From positions 33,357-97,356 of the forward strand of contig CABUVO010000015.1 in the NCBI GenBank assembly GCA_902495075.1: DNA of 64,000 nt, given 5' to 3'. Both the position numbers and the translations under genes were made by a program. Below the pieces are notes generated by a model. It was given only the letters and a program-made list of their open reading frames with translations, was not told where the DNA came from and searched no databases. The DNA is from an uncultured Porphyromonadaceae bacterium. Lineage in GTDB: Bacteria > Bacteroidota > Bacteroidia > Bacteroidales > Muribaculaceae. Below are positions 45,456 to 55,053 of the stretch, piece by piece (positions within the stretch are counted from its first letter, which is position 1; each line of letters starts with the position of its first letter).

Positions 45456-47216
45456 TTATTTGTTTATTTTGAAAATGGCGGAAGAGATGCCGGCGAGTTT
45501 TATTCGGATGCCCTTCTTTGTTATGTCTGTGGTGGCTTTGCCGTTTACGAGAATTGGTTGCAGCCTTTTTGCTGTCGGAATCTCTACAATAGCTTCAGCT
45601 TTCTTTTCACCGGGGTTAAGGGCAATCACATATGTGTCTTCGCCATTGTTCCTTGAATATATCCAGGGATAAGGATTGTTGATATCGCTTAAGGTCTGCC
45701 AGTCGCCATCATTCGCCAATGCAGGATGCTCATGGCGAACTTTTATAAGTTCACGAACGAAATTCAAAACTGAATTAGGATCCTTGTCTTGCGTTTCAAC
45801 TGTGAGCTTGCCATTGTCGGTGAATACGGCAAGATATAGATTTTCGGGGGATGCAGATGAGAATCCGGCAGAAGGGGAGTTGTCCCATTGCATGGGTGTG
45901 CGTGTACCGCTTCTCTCTTCCCGTGAACCCTCAACACTTGGAAGTCCTTTGACATTGCGCATCATTATTTCATCTCCATAATGGATGAATGGGACGCAGG
46001 GGGTTGTCAACAGGAAGGTCATGAATGTCTTAATCTGATCTGGGGTGTCGCGTCCTTCGGAATTCAGACGATTTATATCATGATTAGCAGAAAAGAGTGA
46101 TATATAGCCGAAGTCTCGTGTATCGCTGTATTTCTTGCCGTATTCTTCGATAAATTTGTCAATGCCACCTTTGCCATTTTTTACGAAATAGGCATCCTCT
46201 CCGACAGATTTATCTTTTACTGATCCACGCGTGAGTTGCTTGAAACCCGGACTGCGGTGTATGAGAAGAAAATCGACATCGAATCCGGCAGGAAGAGCCT
46301 GTTCCGGTACGCCCCATTCTGAGATAAGCACTTTGCCGGGATATTCTCGGTCTATCCATTCGCGCATCTCTTTCCAAAGCTTCATGGTCTCTTTTTTGTC
46401 TTTATCGTTTTTGACCAAAGAGGCAGCCATGTCCACTCGGAAACCATCTACGCCAAGATCAAACCAGTATGCCATGATGTTTTTGAGTTCACGGCGTACG
46501 GCTTTAGGTCCGGGAGCATTTACCGGCTGTTGCCATGGCTTGGAAGGATCCGGGTTTGCATATCCGAAATTGAGGGCAGGCTGGCACGGATAATAGTTCT
46601 TGAGGTAAAAATTGCCGCGATATTTCCCGTTAAGGGGTTTCCCTGGTTTCGCTTCTTCGGTCGGTACCCAGGGACCAAGTTTTGAATTGTCGGGATCTTC
46701 CAATGCTCGACGTTTAATGATGTCTGCACTGTCTTTAGCTGAAATCACGTCTGAAAAGATGTAATAATCGGCATATCGTCCGTCGGGACCTTCAGTTGCA
46801 GATTTTATAAACCATTCAGCCTGGTTGGAGGAATGTCCCGGAACCAGATCAAGACATACTTTTAATCCTCTTTTGTGTGCCTCTTCAACAAGACGCTTCA
46901 CGTCTGCGTTTGATCCGAAGCGTGGATCAACTTTGAAGTAATCCTTAATGTCATAGCCACCATCAAACCATCCCGATTCGAATATGGGATTCATCCAGAT
47001 GGCATCCACACCAAGACTTTTCACATAATCAAGTTTGGAAATGATGCCGGGGATATCACCTATGCCATTACCATCGGAATCCATAAAGGAACTTGGATAT
47101 ATATCATAGAAAACGGCATTGCGAATCCATTCAGGCGTTGTCTTGTGGGCATATTCCGGCAGACTGCATAATAACAGAGCGGAGACCAATATATGTTTAA
47201 GATTTTTAGATTTCAT
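45456..47216 (-). CDS. GH13 alpha-amylase family glycoside hydrolase
   Basis: The 586-residue protein has a signal peptide (MKSKNLKHILVSALLLCSLPEYA) and a (beta/alpha)8 GH13 barrel. The four regions are DLVPGHSS (region I, near residues 123-130, with Gly in place of the usual Asn of D-x-V-x-N-H), GFRVDMAA (nucleophile near Asp262), LISEWGV (acid near Glu300) and ANHDIN (Asp380). A C-terminal beta domain follows. It should cleave an alpha-glucoside or alpha-glucan. It is the only classical glycosidase in the cluster and precedes phosphoesterase A. Confidence 0.9.
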   Translation of the reverse strand: MKSKNLKHILVSALLLCSLPEYAHKTTPEWIRNAVFYDIYPSSFMDSDGNGIGDIPGIISKLDYVKSLGVDAIWMNPIFESGWFDGGYDIKDYFKVDPRFGSNADVKRLVEEAHKRGLKVCLDLVPGHSSNQAEWFIKSATEGPDGRYADYYIFSDVISAKDSADIIKRRALEDPDNSKLGPWVPTEEAKPGKPLNGKYRGNFYLKNYYPCQPALNFGYANPDPSKPWQQPVNAPGPKAVRRELKNIMAYWFDLGVDGFRVDMAASLVKNDKDKKETMKLWKEMREWIDREYPGKVLISEWGVPEQALPAGFDVDFLLIHRSPGFKQLTRGSVKDKSVGEDAYFVKNGKGGIDKFIEEYGKKYSDTRDFGYISLFSANHDINRLNSEGRDTPDQIKTFMTFLLTTPCVPFIHYGDEIMMRNVKGLPSVEGSREERSGTRTPMQWDNSPSAGFSSASPENLYLAVFTDNGKLTVETQDKDPNSVLNFVRELIKVRHEHPALANDGDWQTLSDINNPYPWIYSRNNGEDTYVIALNPGEKKAEAIVEIPTAKRLQPILVNGKATTDITKKGIRIKLAGISSAIFKINK

Positions 47217-47252
47217 GTTAAGATTTTATTGGAAGTATAGTAGAATGAATGT

Positions 47253-49358
47253 TTATTTAATGAGGATTTTGCTTGTTGAGGACCCCTTCCGGCGGATGTA
47301 GACACCCGGAGTGAGGTTTGCCGAGTTCATACGCAGACCGGTGATGGAATACCATTCCTCAGTGACGTTGTTATTATCAATGTTGTCTGCTGAAATTTCG
47401 TCTACTGCACTTGATTTCGAATAAATGAAATCCATGCTTGAGAATGTTACCTGTCCGGTTTCTGTTTTCTTTTCAGCGGGTTTCACTGATATGAAAGAGA
47501 ATGTTAAAGGGTATATAGCTTCGTCGGAAAGATCGAATTTATCCGTAAATTTAATTATTTCAGAGAATGGAGTGTCTCGTCCCTCTGTTTCAAACGTTTT
47601 CGGAGTGGATTCGTTGGCAGCCTTTATTGCTACTGAAATTTGTGTGTCTTTCAACGTTTTCGAGGCAATCCCGATTCGCATTCCTATAGGTTTTCCCTCT
47701 ATTGTCTGAGCATTTCTCAGAGTGATGGATGGGTTGCTGACGGAGGGACCCATCTGATAATCAAGAACCAAAGTGTTGTTATTGTTTGAGATGACTGCAG
47801 TTTTTACTTGAGTTTTAGTTATTGACCACGCTGATGCTTCGGAAGATATTTCTTTGAAATCTACCGGAATTATATCTACGAGAACCTGTGCATTCAAACC
47901 ATTATATTCAGCCGTTAGTATTCCGCTTGTTCCCGATGCTGTCAGTTCCCTTTTAGCGTTGTCAGTTGTTCCAAGAGATTCAGGGCATGAGAGTGTAACG
48001 CCGCTAAGATTTGTGTTGATGAGAATGCCGGCGGCATTGTATCCATATATTGTTGGAGTCAGTGTTTCACCCTGCATAACATTATATCTCCAACCTTCAA
48101 ACCGAATTTCAGCTATTTCATTATCTTCAATGTTGCCTTCAGCCACAGCGAAAAGAGAGTTGGCGACAGTTCTTTCTCCGGAAGCGTCGCTGCATTTGTT
48201 TATCACTCCGAAAGGAGCAGTCCAGCAGGTGGAGGAGCCCCCTCCATCAAAATTCAAACCTTCTTCAGCACCGGCATGAACAAGGAGATCGCCTAACTGC
48301 CGAGTAGTGACTCCTACTGAAACTCCGCGACCATCCACTGTCATGAAAATTACTTTTGATCCATCTTTACTGATTCCGACTCCGGTGCGGGGATGGAGAT
48401 CGACAGCATCAGGGCGTGTGCCATCGCTTTCAAGAGCAATCCCTTTTGATACAACATGAGGATTACCACCTATTGAAAGCTGCGGGGTAAGTGATTTACC
48501 GTCTTGATCACGTATTTGGGGATTTATGGTAACAATATCTCCCTCTGCCAGGGATTCAATAAATGTTTTACCTGTACCTCTGCCGAAAAGAACGCATCCA
48601 TTTTCAGGAATGATCATATTTCCTGAAGTTTCAGCCGTTCCTTTGATACGGAATTGGCATGTTGATCCGGTGTTAAGGAAATTATCATCAAGAGGAACAG
48701 CTGCAATTTCAGCGCAATTTCCTTCATATTGCGATTGGTATGTTGATTTCCAACCCTTCCCGGTATAAAGGGTTACTGCATTATCCGGAGCGGAGTCACC
48801 GGAATAATTGATGCTTTCAATGTTTACGCCCCCCAAAGATACGGATTGTTCCCCGCAAGAGACAATGCCGCTGGAGAAGTCAAGCAAGGTTATGGAAGGG
48901 TTGCCTGACGCATCTACAACAAACTGGTGTCCTTGTGGACTTGTGCGGTGAATCTCTCCGTCTATAATGGTGGTGTAAGTGGTCATTCTCGGTCTTGTTG
49001 AACCATCCGGATAGGTTGAGGTGACATCGAAGAAATCTCCGTTAATCCCCGCAATGGCGATTTTCCCGTTTCCGGTTATCCGTTTGCCCATTTCAGATGT
49101 TTTCTCCAATCCGTTGGAAGAAGAGCCCCTCGTTGCCCTAAATGATATGCCTTTTGAGTTCCTGTCAATGGTGATATAGTGCACATCAATTGGTTGTGAT
49201 CCGCTGAGATGCAGTTGTGTTCTTGTCATGCCGGGTCCAATTTTTGCATGATAGATGGTGTCGAGAGTTAGCTCAACATTTCCCAGTGTTATTGTTTTGC
49301 TTGCAGCGACTCCCTGCAAGGAAGCCGCAATGGCTATAAGCGTGAATATTTTTCTCAT
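47253..49358 (-). CDS. Phosphodiester glycosidase (NAGPA family) with accessory domain
   Basis: The ATG at 49358 gives 701 residues with a signal peptide. The NAGPA-type catalytic domain spans about 55-410, with GINGDFFD (near 104-111), PRTGVGIS, TVDGRG (near 340-345), and LNFDGGGSS (near 368-376). The human relative (the uncovering enzyme) removes GlcNAc from a GlcNAc-phosphate-mannose diester. An Ig-like region follows (415-500), then a beta-type domain (about 508-650) homologous to the N-terminus of phosphoesterase C, then a type IX-like tail ending KILIK (665-701). It probably works at the cell surface. Confidence 0.87.
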   Translation of the reverse strand: MRKIFTLIAIAASLQGVAASKTITLGNVELTLDTIYHAKIGPGMTRTQLHLSGSQPIDVHYITIDRNSKGISFRATRGSSSNGLEKTSEMGKRITGNGKIAIAGINGDFFDVTSTYPDGSTRPRMTTYTTIIDGEIHRTSPQGHQFVVDASGNPSITLLDFSSGIVSCGEQSVSLGGVNIESINYSGDSAPDNAVTLYTGKGWKSTYQSQYEGNCAEIAAVPLDDNFLNTGSTCQFRIKGTAETSGNMIIPENGCVLFGRGTGKTFIESLAEGDIVTINPQIRDQDGKSLTPQLSIGGNPHVVSKGIALESDGTRPDAVDLHPRTGVGISKDGSKVIFMTVDGRGVSVGVTTRQLGDLLVHAGAEEGLNFDGGGSSTCWTAPFGVINKCSDASGERTVANSLFAVAEGNIEDNEIAEIRFEGWRYNVMQGETLTPTIYGYNAAGILINTNLSGVTLSCPESLGTTDNAKRELTASGTSGILTAEYNGLNAQVLVDIIPVDFKEISSEASAWSITKTQVKTAVISNNNNTLVLDYQMGPSVSNPSITLRNAQTIEGKPIGMRIGIASKTLKDTQISVAIKAANESTPKTFETEGRDTPFSEIIKFTDKFDLSDEAIYPLTFSFISVKPAEKKTETGQVTFSSMDFIYSKSSAVDEISADNIDNNNVTEEWYSITGLRMNSANLTPGVYIRRKGSSTSKILIK

Positions 49359-49388
49359 ATACAAATAATTTAACAACTGTTTGAAAAG

Positions 49389-49421
49389 AATATCCGCAGG
49401 CGGACATCGCCCGCGGATATT
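49389..49421 (-). terminator. Terminator after MBL-fold gene
   Basis: AATATCCGC.GGCG (49389-49402) pairs with CGCC.GCGGATATT (49408-49421), 13 pairs with one mismatch and a GACAT loop, followed on the minus strand by TCTTTTC. It lies about 113 bp downstream of the MBL-fold gene and divides the cluster into two likely transcripts. Confidence 0.7.
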
Positions 49422-49533
49422 TTCAGCAAATCACTTGAACAATCTTTTTTACGATAACTCTTTTACCGTATTTCGTAAAGGATGGACCTATTTTAACCTT
49501 TACATTCTTGAATTGTATATATCGCTTCTTGAT

Positions 49534-50847
49534 TTATTTACTTTGGTAAGGTCCGAAAATAGACTTCACCTTATAGTTCTGGTCATTGTCGTCAAGAACA
49601 TAGACCATGTAATGACCATCTGGATAAACGCGCATCACTACATGACCGTTCCAGCATTTGAAATTATCCGCATAAGGGGCGAGAGGTGCCTTGCTTCCTT
49701 CATCTATGTTTGTGCAGAAAATATTAACATCAGGATTGGCATTGACCATTCTCTGCACCGCCGGTGCACCAGGCTGTTCCGTTCTCCAGGGATTTACCCA
49801 TACCGTCTGAGGCCGCAGTTTGTTTATAAGGTTCACGCTGTTGGCGTTTGTAGATCCGTGGTGGCTTGCTTTCATGACTTCCACTTCTCCGACAACAGGA
49901 ACAATCTGTTCTTCCGCATCCATCCATTCATAACCTGTGCGATGCTCATGCTGCAGATCTCCGGCTGTATATAGGTTGAAGTTGCCGTAATCTATTTGCA
50001 AAGCCACACTATAAATATTTTCATCGGGAGATGCTTTTGTGATATCTTCTCTTAAGACGGGGATAGTGCGTCGGGTTTCGGTTCCGTTTCCTGTCCATGC
50101 ATAACCACTTGCGCAGAGAATACGGGTTTTGAACTGGGGATATTTCCCCGGATTGTATTTCATCACAATCTGGTCGTCATGACCGGGAAGAGCCTTTTCA
50201 TACATTGTGCCGTTAGTGGACATTGTCCATTTCAGGAAACGTTGGTAATCCTTAATGCGGTCTTCCGTGCCCATTGTCACAGGGAGGGTATATCCCCTAT
50301 CTATGATTTTGTCGAATTTAATTTTTGTTCCGAGCCCGGCAATTCCGTTTAGATAGAAGTTGCCCTGCGGATGTTTGGGGAAGTCGGCATATTCATCATA
50401 TTTTTCAGGCCAGGATCCCATATGGTCTTCATGGAAGTGTGAATTAAGATAATAATCCACGTTGGCACCTCTCGGATTGTAATGTGTTATGTAATCGGCT
50501 ATGACATCAGTGCTGGAAATGTGCCATCCGGGACGAGCAGGAGTGACGCCTCCCGCGCTCTTGTCATCACATATCTGCTGCGTAACGAGAGAGCCTGCAG
50601 CGTCTATAAGCAATGATGTTCCATCAGGATAGATGTAGAGGTTTGCTTCACCTCGTCCCGAACTAATGGAGTGTATCTCAAAATATCCTTCTCTCCAGCC
50701 CGGCATAACTTCGCCAACGGCAGGTTCGGTCTCCGGACCTGTGGGAATTACAGGGCGAATGATGTTCTCTTCGTTATCAGAACATCCGGCGAAGCCGGCA
50801 GATAGGATCCCTGTTAAGGTAAATGCAAGCGTTTTTAGCAGTTCCAT
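49534..50847 (-). CDS. MBL-fold lipoprotein hydrolase
   Basis: The 437-residue protein has a lipoprotein signal with the lipobox Cys near residue 22 (SAGFAGC). The metallo-beta-lactamase core shows the HxHxDH motif as HFHEDH (near 134-139), LYTAGDLQHEH (near 312-322) and KASHHGSTN (near 345-353), in the style of the ComEC C-terminal domain. It probably acts at the membrane surface on a phosphodiester; pneumococcal phosphorylcholine esterase uses this fold. The substrate is unproven. It is co-directional with, and 6 bp from, phosphoesterase B. Confidence 0.82.
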   Translation of the reverse strand: MELLKTLAFTLTGILSAGFAGCSDNEENIIRPVIPTGPETEPAVGEVMPGWREGYFEIHSISSGRGEANLYIYPDGTSLLIDAAGSLVTQQICDDKSAGGVTPARPGWHISSTDVIADYITHYNPRGANVDYYLNSHFHEDHMGSWPEKYDEYADFPKHPQGNFYLNGIAGLGTKIKFDKIIDRGYTLPVTMGTEDRIKDYQRFLKWTMSTNGTMYEKALPGHDDQIVMKYNPGKYPQFKTRILCASGYAWTGNGTETRRTIPVLREDITKASPDENIYSVALQIDYGNFNLYTAGDLQHEHRTGYEWMDAEEQIVPVVGEVEVMKASHHGSTNANSVNLINKLRPQTVWVNPWRTEQPGAPAVQRMVNANPDVNIFCTNIDEGSKAPLAPYADNFKCWNGHVVMRVYPDGHYMVYVLDDNDQNYKVKSIFGPYQSK

Positions 50848-50853
50848 ATGTTT

Positions 50854-52671
50854 TTATTTTATTAATATTTTTGAAGTTGTTGTTCCCTTTTTCATTACAT
50901 AAAGTCCTTTGCCGGGATTTGTTATCCTCATGCCGGTAATGTCATAATACTCAGTTTTGTATTCAGTATCGTCAGTTTCTATTGAAATAACAGAACTTGA
51001 TTCTTTATCAGAAGTGTATTCGGAGATCGAGAACTGTCTCGGGCGTTCCATTATCTGTGTATGAACGTTGCCGTATGCGTCAGTGACCTTGATTGTGAGA
51101 GGAGAGGTGGCATGTTTTGCCGTTGTCAGGAAAAGATGGGAATTCATTGTCGGATTTCCAGAATTGTTATGCCCTGTTTTTTCGAATCTCTGACAACCAT
51201 CTGAAATCATAGAGAAGGGATCGTAGCCGCTGATACGCGATACTTCAAGAGACTCGCCATCTTCAATAACCTCCACTTTCCATGAAGGATCATAGGAGAA
51301 TACATTTATCAGAACCCTGTTGGGTATTTTCGGTGTGCCGTCTTCATTATACTCTGATCCATCGAATCCATATCCCTTGGCGAGCCATGTGTCAATATCT
51401 GCAGGATTCTTATATGAAGGAGCAAATCTGGCTGCTGTGATATGACATTTGTTCAGGTCATAGCATCGGAACTGATAATCTTTATCGAATCCAATACTTT
51501 TATAGTATGTTTTCAGATCTTTACCGAATGTTTCAAGAACACGATAGCCTCCCGGGGTGCCGTCAGTGCATACGATGTTGCCGTCTACAAAATAGCCTGT
51601 CCACCAAAGGTTGCCACCAACCGCCCCAACGTTATATTCTGTGATGTTGCCTTTTGAAGCGGTGTAGTTGGTGTGTGCATGACCTGTAAATATGCGCACA
51701 TCCCGGAATCCTTTGACGCTGTTGTAGAATGTGCTTCCGTAGTCATATCGATATTTGATTGCATCGGGCACATTGGGTTTCGTGCATTGCGGACGTGCGA
51801 ATAGAGGAGCGTGCATGCAAATCACGAGCGGCGTATCTTTATTCACGTTGGCAAGATCTTTGCGAAGCCATTTTATAATCTGTGTGGTTATGTTGCAATC
51901 GTAGCTGTTGTTGCAATCGGCGTTGGTAAATTCAATATTATCAAGCACAACATAATGCACATCACCTATATTAAAAGAATAATACGTGGGTCCCCACTGA
52001 TCTCTATAGTTGACAGAGGCTTCCCAGTCACCCGCTATTTTTGCATTGTTGTCATGGTTTCCCATGCAGTTGAATATGGCATCCGGATTGAGAAGGTTAA
52101 GATTCTCGTGAATTTCAGGAATCCCGATGTTGAAGGAATTCCAGTAAGTGTTGTAAGATTGGTCGCCTAATGTTATCACATAAGTGTCCTGACCATTAGA
52201 TCTGGCTGTTGATATGCAGGCGTTTATATCTTCCACTGCATGGTCTTCATATTGCTTTATATCTTTATTGCGTCCGCACATCTGAATGTCGGCGAGAAGA
52301 AGTATTGTGTGTTCCGTCGCGTCGTCTCTCTCCAGTTCGAAATCGTTCTGTTCCACAACAGAAGGTTTGCCAGAGTCGATGCTTTTATAGAAAACAGGAT
52401 ATTTTGCGTGGAAGATGTATTTGTAACCCTTGGGATTGCATACAAACACATGCCCGCATTCCTTCATCGAAGGCAGATAGTACCATCCGTTGGCATCAGT
52501 GAGAGTAACGTTGATTCCGTCTGATACCTGTGCGCCTTCAACCGGCTCATAACCGCAATACACCACACCCTTCAGGGTCATCCCCTCCTTGTCGGGAATG
52601 TTTTTGTCAACTGAGCCCCATAACGGACTGGTTATAGCAGAAATGAGTAATATAGCGAGAATTGATCTCAT
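50854..52671 (-). CDS. Calcineurin-type phosphoesterase B with type IX-like tail
   Basis: The 605-residue protein has a signal peptide (ending near residue 20), a MetallophosN-like domain (about 30-120), a Metallophos core and a MetallophosC-like domain, plus a tail ending TTTSKILIK that resembles a type IX sorting signal. The first metal motif is LADIQ (Asp128, Gln130) in place of the usual DxH. The later motifs LGDQSY, MGNHDN, MHAPL and GHAH are intact. It is the tandem paralogue of the gene at 52681. Activity is likely but the metal site is altered. Confidence 0.88.
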   Translation of the reverse strand: MRSILAILLISAITSPLWGSVDKNIPDKEGMTLKGVVYCGYEPVEGAQVSDGINVTLTDANGWYYLPSMKECGHVFVCNPKGYKYIFHAKYPVFYKSIDSGKPSVVEQNDFELERDDATEHTILLLADIQMCGRNKDIKQYEDHAVEDINACISTARSNGQDTYVITLGDQSYNTYWNSFNIGIPEIHENLNLLNPDAIFNCMGNHDNNAKIAGDWEASVNYRDQWGPTYYSFNIGDVHYVVLDNIEFTNADCNNSYDCNITTQIIKWLRKDLANVNKDTPLVICMHAPLFARPQCTKPNVPDAIKYRYDYGSTFYNSVKGFRDVRIFTGHAHTNYTASKGNITEYNVGAVGGNLWWTGYFVDGNIVCTDGTPGGYRVLETFGKDLKTYYKSIGFDKDYQFRCYDLNKCHITAARFAPSYKNPADIDTWLAKGYGFDGSEYNEDGTPKIPNRVLINVFSYDPSWKVEVIEDGESLEVSRISGYDPFSMISDGCQRFEKTGHNNSGNPTMNSHLFLTTAKHATSPLTIKVTDAYGNVHTQIMERPRQFSISEYTSDKESSSVISIETDDTEYKTEYYDITGMRITNPGKGLYVMKKGTTTSKILIK

Positions 52672-52680
52672 ATATCATTA

Positions 52681-54969
52681 TTATTTTATGATTATTTTAT
52701 CAGTATGATTACCCTGTTTCCGGATATAAACTCCAGATGGAAGATGATTATTAGCAGATGGTTTAATCACCTGTCCGTGTAGATTATAGTAAATGATATC
52801 TTTACTCTTATTGTTGATTGATATTGGAGATATTTCAGAAGTTTGAGAGTTTGGTATGTAGGTTGAAAAATCCAGTTTTTTTGGTCTCTTCATTTCTTCT
52901 GTGTAAATATCTCCATAACTATCAGTGACTTTTATGGTGATATGACTATTATCAGATTTGGATTTTGTAAGGAACATATGACAATTTAACATTGGATTGG
53001 CACCATTGTGACCAGTGTTTTCAAATCTTTGAGCTCCATCTGAAATAATGGAGTAAGGGTCATATGTGCTGACACGATCAACTACCAGTGGTATGCCATC
53101 TTCAAATATTTCTATTTCCCAATCTTCATCATACCCGAAGACATTTACAAGTATTCGGTTAGGCTCAAGAGGTTTGCCATTAGAATCATAATCTGAAAGA
53201 TCGTAACCGAATTTGCCATTGGCTATCCAATCGGTAAAGAGAGACTTGTCTGATAATGATGGTGCATACCGTTCCGGTGTTATATGGCATTCATTGAGAT
53301 CATAGCTGCGGAACTGAAAAGATTTATCAAATCCGATTCCTTTATAATAAGTTTTTATTACATCTCCATTCACTTCCATTATTCTATAGCCCCCCGGAGT
53401 GCCATCCTGACAAAGAATATTGCCTGGTTTGAAATGACTCGGCCACCATAAGTGTCCGCATACTGCGGCTACATTGTATTCCTTGATATTGTATTTTTTC
53501 GCGATGTGTGTGTTATGTTCATGACCTGAGAAAACAAGCACATTATCAAATCTCTCTACAATTTTGCGTAACTCTTCACCGAATCCAAATCGGATTTTTA
53601 TTTCACCTAAAGTATTGGGTGATGTACATTGTGGCCGCACGAACATGGGGGCATGCATGCAGAGTGCTATTGTTGTGTTTGGGGACACTCCCCCAAGATC
53701 TTTTTTAAGCCATTCGAGTATATTACTCGTAATATTGCAGGTATAATCGCGTCCCCCGTTCTGGTTTTTATATTCAATATTGTCCAATACGACGTAATGA
53801 ATATTGCCGATGTTGAACGAATAATAAGTAGGACCCCATGTTTCGCGATAAGATGCGGATGCTTCCCAATCGCCCGCTATATCCGGATTATTGTCGTGAT
53901 TGCCTGTGCAATTATATATTGCATCGGCATTGATACGCAAAAGAAGTTCATTTATTTCGGGAATCTTGCAACCCTTGCTCCAATGTTCATCATAAGTCTG
54001 ATCGCCAAGAGTTATAAGATATACATTTTTCCCTTGTTTTTTATATTCGTTTATTGTTGCATTGATATCTGGAATAGCGTAAGTTTCAAACTGTTTCTTG
54101 TCAGAATTGCGCGCTGCAATTTGAATGTCAGCAAGAAAGATGGCAATATATCCATTGTCATTTTCTTTTATAAGATCAAAATCCAATCTTTCAGTTCTGG
54201 ATAGATCATTTGAGTATCTTAAATTTTTATAAAACTCCGGGTATCTTCCATCAACCGCAGGTTTGTATCCTTTAGGATTGCAGATAAATACATAACCACA
54301 CTCTTTTGTTGAAGAGAGGTAATAGATTCCATTATTATCTGTATGTGTAGTGTTTATGCCATCCGAGACAAGAACATTGGCAATAGGTTTGTCGTCACAT
54401 GTAACTTTCCCTTTAAGATTCATACTATCTTTATTGGGAATTTCTGCAATGTCATCTTCTGTGTAAATCACACTCATCTCTGTGAAACTGAATTCTCCTG
54501 CCTCACGTGCTCCTTCCGAAGGAGTGACGATAATTGAGATAAACGTGAGAGGCCAAACGTTTTCATCAGATAAATCAATTTTAGAACCTAAATTGATCTC
54601 ACATTTTCCGCTGGAGGTGCCATTACCGTTTTTTTCAAATTTTATTGCTGTCTTGGCATTGGCTGGAAGAACCAATACATTAAAATTCTTTATTGGAAGC
54701 TTGGCATTATATCTCAGAACAATGCCGTCGGGTTTACCAGAGAGTTCGTGCCTATTTGCAAAAGTTATTTTTGCAGAATTGATGTTTGTTGTCATTGTGT
54801 AGGAAACACCGACACCTTCTCCGGTAGCGATCGTATTACCAAGTTTAAGTGCTGTCCCTGTTATTTTCCAGTCTGCAATGTCGTTGAATAATTTAACTTT
54901 GCTTGCAGATACAGAAATCGTAACAAGGCATAATGCAATTACCATGGATAGTCCTTTAAAGAATTTCAT
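52681..54969 (-). CDS. Calcineurin-type phosphoesterase C with N-terminal accessory domain
   Basis: The 762-residue protein has a signal peptide (cut near residue 23), an N-terminal beta-type domain (about 30-172), a MetallophosN-like domain (about 185-265), a Metallophos core, a MetallophosC-like domain and a tail ending KIIIK. As in its neighbour the first metal motif reads ADIQ (Asp281, Gln283), while LGDQTY, TGNHDN, MHAPM and GHEH are kept. The first domain is homologous to the C-terminal domain of the phosphodiester glycosidase. It lies 9 bp upstream of phosphoesterase B. Confidence 0.88.
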   Translation of the reverse strand: MKFFKGLSMVIALCLVTISVSASKVKLFNDIADWKITGTALKLGNTIATGEGVGVSYTMTTNINSAKITFANRHELSGKPDGIVLRYNAKLPIKNFNVLVLPANAKTAIKFEKNGNGTSSGKCEINLGSKIDLSDENVWPLTFISIIVTPSEGAREAGEFSFTEMSVIYTEDDIAEIPNKDSMNLKGKVTCDDKPIANVLVSDGINTTHTDNNGIYYLSSTKECGYVFICNPKGYKPAVDGRYPEFYKNLRYSNDLSRTERLDFDLIKENDNGYIAIFLADIQIAARNSDKKQFETYAIPDINATINEYKKQGKNVYLITLGDQTYDEHWSKGCKIPEINELLLRINADAIYNCTGNHDNNPDIAGDWEASASYRETWGPTYYSFNIGNIHYVVLDNIEYKNQNGGRDYTCNITSNILEWLKKDLGGVSPNTTIALCMHAPMFVRPQCTSPNTLGEIKIRFGFGEELRKIVERFDNVLVFSGHEHNTHIAKKYNIKEYNVAAVCGHLWWPSHFKPGNILCQDGTPGGYRIMEVNGDVIKTYYKGIGFDKSFQFRSYDLNECHITPERYAPSLSDKSLFTDWIANGKFGYDLSDYDSNGKPLEPNRILVNVFGYDEDWEIEIFEDGIPLVVDRVSTYDPYSIISDGAQRFENTGHNGANPMLNCHMFLTKSKSDNSHITIKVTDSYGDIYTEEMKRPKKLDFSTYIPNSQTSEISPISINNKSKDIIYYNLHGQVIKPSANNHLPSGVYIRKQGNHTDKIIIK

Positions 54970-55053
54970 GTCTGAGATTTTGAGGATTAAAAGGTTTATG
55001 AGATGAAAAAAGATATCAGAGGAGACGGAGGTCTCCGCCCCCTCTGAGTGTTT

